A stretch of 9,475 bases of DNA, taken from NCBI GenBank assembly GCA_007127175.1, contig SKZX01000171.1:1-9475 (forward strand), written 5' to 3'. The DNA is from Desulfobacterales bacterium (GTDB lineage: Bacteria > Desulfobacterota > Desulfobacteria > Desulfobacterales > Desulfosalsimonadaceae). Below the pieces are notes generated by a model that did no database searches, was not told the DNA's origin, and saw nothing but the letters and a program-made list of their open reading frames with translations. Shown in pieces: positions 6,614 through 9,475 of the stretch. The position numbers and the translations under genes were made by a program. The first letter of the stretch is position 1. Every line of letters starts with the position of its first letter.

Positions 6614-8341
6614 TCATACTTCCCTCTCTGTATAATGGGTATGAAGCAGGTGGTGAGACTTGTCGCCCAGGGGCGTTTTCAGGAACTCCTCATAGAGCGC
6701 TTTGATGGCCGGGTTTTCATGGGACTGCCGGATGGCCTGCACGTCGCGGTCGTCCTGGTAAAGGGCGCCGGCCCTCAGTTGCCGTTTTTCATCGGAGGCC
6801 GGGAGGGGTTGCCCCCCGCCGCCCACACAACCCCCGGGGCAGGACATGATTTCGATAAAATGATAATCGGCCGCACCGGAAGCGACGCGGTCCATTATCT
6901 GCCGTGCATTTCCCAGACCATGGGCGACGGCGGCCTTCACCTCCCCAAGGTCCCCCACTGTCAGGGCCGCTTCCTTGATGCCGTCAAGACCCCTGACCGC
7001 GGTAATGTCCAGGCTGGGCAGGTTGTTTCCGGTCACCACCGCATATACGGTGCGCAGCGCTGCCTCCATCACCCCGCCGGTTGCACCGAATATGGTGCCC
7101 GCACCGCTGTACTGCCCCATGGGCGCATCATATTCGCCCTCCGGCAGCACGGCCAGATCGATCCCCGCCTGGCGGAGCATGCGGCCAAGCTCCCGGGTGG
7201 TCAGCACCACGTCCACGTCCCGGTACCCGGAAGACTGCATTTCCGGCCGGGCCGCCTCGAATTTCTTGGCCGTGCAGGGCATGATGGAGACCACGAATAT
7301 ATCGGCCGGATCAATGCCTTCTTTTTCGGCGTAATAGGTCTTGGCAAGGGCCCCGAACATCTGCTGGGGTGATTTGCAGGTTGACAGGTGCGGCAGCAGG
7401 TCCGGGTAAAAGTGTTCGATAAATTTGATCCACCCCGGGCTGCAAGACGTGATCATGGGAAGCTTCCCGCCGGTCTTGACCCGGTGAAGCAGCTCGTTGC
7501 CCTCCTCGATAATGGTCAGGTCCGCCGTGAAGTTGGTGTCGAACACCTTGTCGAACCCAAGCCGCCGCAATGCGGTGATCATCTGGCCCGTGACCAGCGT
7601 GCCGGGCGGGAGCCCGAACTCCTCGCCAAGCTGGGCGCGGATGGCCGGGGCTTCCTGGACTACGACATGCTTTTTGGGGTCTTCAAGGGCGGCCCAGACC
7701 CGGTCGGTGTGGTCCTTTTCCACAATGGCGGCCGTGGGGCAGACCACGGTGCATTGCCCGCAGTAAGTGCAGGCCGAATGTGCAAGATCGTGGCTCATGG
7801 CCGGGACCACCCGGGAATCAAACCCGCGGCCTTCCGATGTCAGCAGGTATACACCCTGGATGTCCGAGCATGCGGTTATGCACCGCAGGCAGTTGATGCA
7901 CTTGGAGGGGTCGCGGACCAGTGCGTCGGATGAATCGTCGATTTGAAAACCGGAAAAATCCGTGCGCGGCACGTTGACCGCGCGAACGCCCACCATTTCA
8001 GCTACCTGCTGCAGTTCGCAGGCGCCGTGCTTCTGGCAGATGTTGCAGTCCTGGGGGTGGTCCGAGAGCAGGAACTCGATCACCTGTTCCCGGGCTTCGC
8101 GCACCCGCCGGCTGTTCGTTTTCACCTTCATCCCCTTGGCCACCGGGTAGACGCAGGATGCCACCAGACTTCGGGCGCGCTCCACTTCCACCAGGCAGAC
8201 CCGGCATGCACCGGGGGTGTGATGGATCTCCGGCAGGGCGCACAGCGTAGGAATATGAATGCCGACGCTTCTGGCGGCCACAAGGATCGTGGTGCCTTCA
8301 GGGACTTCCACGGCAAGATTATCTATGGTCAATGCCACCAT
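6614..8341 (-). CDS. hndD: [FeFe] hydrogenase catalytic subunit, HndD/HydA-like (group A, multi-cluster)
   Basis: 575 residues, the length of HndD-type subunits of NAD(P)-linked or electron-bifurcating [FeFe] hydrogenases. It catalyses reversible H2 formation or oxidation in the cytoplasm, passing electrons through Fe-S clusters to diaphorase subunits. Cluster motifs in order: [2Fe-2S] at C34, C46, C49, C63; the His-ligated [4Fe-4S] at H95, C99, C102, C108; two [4Fe-4S] at C148/C151/C154/C158 and C191/C194/C197/C201; then the H domain with L1 TSCSPGW (298-304), L2 MPCTAKKFE (354-362, C355) and L3 EIMSCPGGCVGGGGQP (497-512, C501 and C505). No signal peptide is present. L1 is unusual: the family form is TSCCPxW, and here the second Cys, a cluster ligand in Clostridium CpI, is Ser301. 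Another Cys, C322 in TCKSPQQM, lies nearby. AAGGAG 6 nt before the ATG at 8341 favours this start over the in-frame ATG at 8362. It follows the GltD-like gene by 30 nt. Maturases HydEFG are not in the window. Confidence 0.96.
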   Translation of the reverse strand: MVALTIDNLAVEVPEGTTILVAARSVGIHIPTLCALPEIHHTPGACRVCLVEVERARSLVASCVYPVAKGMKVKTNSRRVREAREQVIEFLLSDHPQDCNICQKHGACELQQVAEMVGVRAVNVPRTDFSGFQIDDSSDALVRDPSKCINCLRCITACSDIQGVYLLTSEGRGFDSRVVPAMSHDLAHSACTYCGQCTVVCPTAAIVEKDHTDRVWAALEDPKKHVVVQEAPAIRAQLGEEFGLPPGTLVTGQMITALRRLGFDKVFDTNFTADLTIIEEGNELLHRVKTGGKLPMITSCSPGWIKFIEHFYPDLLPHLSTCKSPQQMFGALAKTYYAEKEGIDPADIFVVSIMPCTAKKFEAARPEMQSSGYRDVDVVLTTRELGRMLRQAGIDLAVLPEGEYDAPMGQYSGAGTIFGATGGVMEAALRTVYAVVTGNNLPSLDITAVRGLDGIKEAALTVGDLGEVKAAVAHGLGNARQIMDRVASGAADYHFIEIMSCPGGCVGGGGQPLPASDEKRQLRAGALYQDDRDVQAIRQSHENPAIKALYEEFLKTPLGDKSHHLLHTHYTEREV

Positions 8342-8347
8342 GGTATT

Positions 8348-8353
8348 CTCCTT
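8348..8353 (-). promoter_or_regulatory. Ribosome binding site deciding the hydrogenase start
   Basis: AAGGAG, the 6-nt spacer AATACC and ATG at 8341. It lies within the longer in-frame reading from 8362. The protein from 8341 begins directly with the [2Fe-2S] ferredoxin-like beta strand (MVALTIDNL), as in related subunits. Confidence 0.8.
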
Positions 8354-8371
8354 TGCTGTCATGTTTCATTA

Positions 8372-9475
8372 TCAATGTTCGATCTTTACGTCGCAGCGCA
8401 CACAGCGACAGGCCTCGCGCATGGCCGTCTCACGGTCGTACCCCAGCTCCACTTCCTGAAAAACCAGGCGCCTTTCAACAGGCGACAGTTCGGGGATCCT
8501 GGCCTGGAGCTGCTCAATAATATCCTCATCCACCTCAAAGGGAATATCGATTTCATCTGCCGCTTCTTCCCACGGCTTTTCTCCCCTGGCGGTCCGCAAG
8601 GCCCGGTCCATGGCTGCGGCCGCTTTCTGGCCGGCGGCAATGGCATCGATGACCATGGCTGCACCTGTTACCACATCGCCGCCCGCCCATACCTTGGGGT
8701 GGCTTGTCGAATAGTCCTTGTTGACGGTTATGGTGTTTTTCGTCATGTTGATTCCGGTTTCCCCGGGTATCAGGTTCAGTTCCGCTTCCTGGCCGATGGC
8801 GGGGATCAGGGTGTCTACCTCGAGCTCGAATTCAGCGCCTTTGATGACCTCCGGGCGCCGCCGTCCGCTTCTGTCAAAGGGCCCAAGGCGCATGCGGTCC
8901 AGTTTCACACCTTTTATCCGGCCGTTTTCAATATTTAATTCCAGGGGGGCCACAAGAAAGTCAATGACCACGCCTTCTTCTTCAGCTGCATGGACTTCCG
9001 CGTCAAGGGCCGGCATGTCCTTTCGTTCCCGTCGGTACAGGATTTTAACGGAATCAGCGCCCAGCCGGATGGCGGTCCGGGCCGCGTCAATGGCCGAATT
9101 GCCGCCGCCGATAACGGCTACGCGCTTTCCGACCGATAAGGGTTCTCCCATGGTGTAGGCCCGCAGAAACTCCACGGCGCCGATTACGCCGCCGGCATCT
9201 TCGCCGGGCAGGCCAAGGGGCATACTTTTTTGTGCGCCCATGCCGATATAGATGGCGTCATAAGCGGCATCCAGTTCGGCAAAGGTGAGGTCTTTCCCGA
9301 TTTTGACGCCTGTTTTAAGTTCGACACCGGTGTCGAGAATATCCTTTATTTCCCGTGCCAGGATGTCCCTGGGCAGCCGGTAGGCCGGAATCCCCCAGCG
9401 AAGCATGCCCCCGCCCTCGGACAGGGCCTCAAAAACAGTGACGGCATACCCGCGTTTTTTCATTTCCAGGGCCGC
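8372..9475 (-). CDS. GltD-like FAD/NAD(P)H oxidoreductase, C-terminal part, hydrogenase partner, cut by right edge
   Basis: The frame is open to the right edge, giving 367 visible residues. The Met codon at 9463 is internal: AALE precedes it in frame, as in the Rossmann helix after an FAD-binding site, whose glycine motif lies beyond the edge. It resembles the beta subunit of glutamate synthase and NfnB. Seen: GGGMLRWGIPAYRLP (about 21-35), the NAD(P)-binding VAVIGGGNSAIDAART (119-134), IPAIGQ, and the second FAD segment VWAGGDVVTGAAMVIDAIAAGQKAA (262-286). After this a tail of about 70 residues ends in CRCVRC (356-361), a Cys cluster typical of versions attached to NuoF-type or hydrogenase subunits. 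The likely role is electron exchange between NAD(P)H and the hydrogenase encoded 30 nt downstream. Whether the missing N-terminus is only a GltD-type ferredoxin domain or a whole NuoF (HndC/HydB) fusion cannot be seen. A stand-alone glutamate synthase small subunit is less likely given the neighbour and the tail. Confidence 0.88.
   Translation of the reverse strand, partial: AALEMKKRGYAVTVFEALSEGGGMLRWGIPAYRLPRDILAREIKDILDTGVELKTGVKIGKDLTFAELDAAYDAIYIGMGAQKSMPLGLPGEDAGGVIGAVEFLRAYTMGEPLSVGKRVAVIGGGNSAIDAARTAIRLGADSVKILYRRERKDMPALDAEVHAAEEEGVVIDFLVAPLELNIENGRIKGVKLDRMRLGPFDRSGRRRPEVIKGAEFELEVDTLIPAIGQEAELNLIPGETGINMTKNTITVNKDYSTSHPKVWAGGDVVTGAAMVIDAIAAGQKAAAAMDRALRTARGEKPWEEAADEIDIPFEVDEDIIEQLQARIPELSPVERRLVFQEVELGYDRETAMREACRCVRCDVKIEH

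Larger units (their letters stand above)
1..9475 (-). other. Predicted co-directional gene cluster (one or two operons)
   Basis: All seven genes lie on the minus strand with gaps of 30, 76, 77, -4, 7 and 15 nt. Kinase, receptor, symporter and sensory hydrogenase are tightly packed and very probably co-transcribed. The two 76-77 nt gaps around the response regulator are the only places where a promoter or processing site could fit. No strong hairpin followed by a T run is visible on the minus strand in either. Co-transcription of the whole set is therefore plausible but not shown. Confidence 0.6.

Noticed and set aside
1..9475. CRISPR arrays, tRNA/rRNA genes, insertion sequences, integrase or attachment sites
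   Set aside because: Nothing of these kinds was visible. The window is filled with protein-coding genes, without spaced direct repeats, terminal inverted repeats or transposase-like frames.

Overview
The window is one uninterrupted block of minus-strand genes, read from right to left. It looks like accessory energy-metabolism DNA from an anaerobic, Gram-negative, high-GC bacterium. The [FeFe] hydrogenase with a pyridine-nucleotide oxidoreductase partner points to an anaerobe. The TonB-dependent outer-membrane receptor requires an outer membrane. The style of the hydrogenase, receiver and kinase recalls Desulfobacterota (sulfate reducers and syntrophs). That placement is an inference from protein resemblance, not a search result.

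Layout in transcription order: (1) 9475-8372, the C-terminal part of a GltD-like FAD/NAD(P)H oxidoreductase, cut by the right edge. (2) 8341-6614, a complete HndD/HydA-type group A [FeFe] hydrogenase catalytic subunit. (3) 6537-6133, a single-domain response regulator. (4) 6055-4163, a membrane histidine kinase with a RegB-like multi-TM sensor, a GAF domain and a HisKA/HATPase core. (5) 4166-2115, a TonB-dependent receptor whose start codon overlaps the kinase stop (ATGA). (6) 2107-581, a sodium:solute symporter (SSS family). (7) 565 to the left edge, the N-terminal 188 residues of a second [FeFe]-hydrogenase-like protein with two ferredoxin clusters. Its divergent H-cluster motif resembles the putative sensory (HydS-type, group C/D) enzymes.

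Gaps between genes are 30, 76, 77, -4, 7 and 15 nt. No convincing terminator or promoter is visible, so at least genes 4-7, and possibly all seven, could be co-transcribed. No stretch longer than 80 bases lacks a gene.

Working model (inference): a soluble NAD(P)-linked hydrogenase is encoded with a redox or H2-responsive signalling set (kinase, receiver, sensory hydrogenase) and with a two-membrane uptake route (TonB receptor plus Na+ symporter). The most unusual points are the pairing of a catalytic and a sensory-type [FeFe] hydrogenase around a kinase/receiver pair, the TSCSPGW version of the catalytic H-cluster motif, the RegB-like GGIHSPL motif in the kinase, and the translational coupling of a sensor kinase to an outer-membrane receptor.
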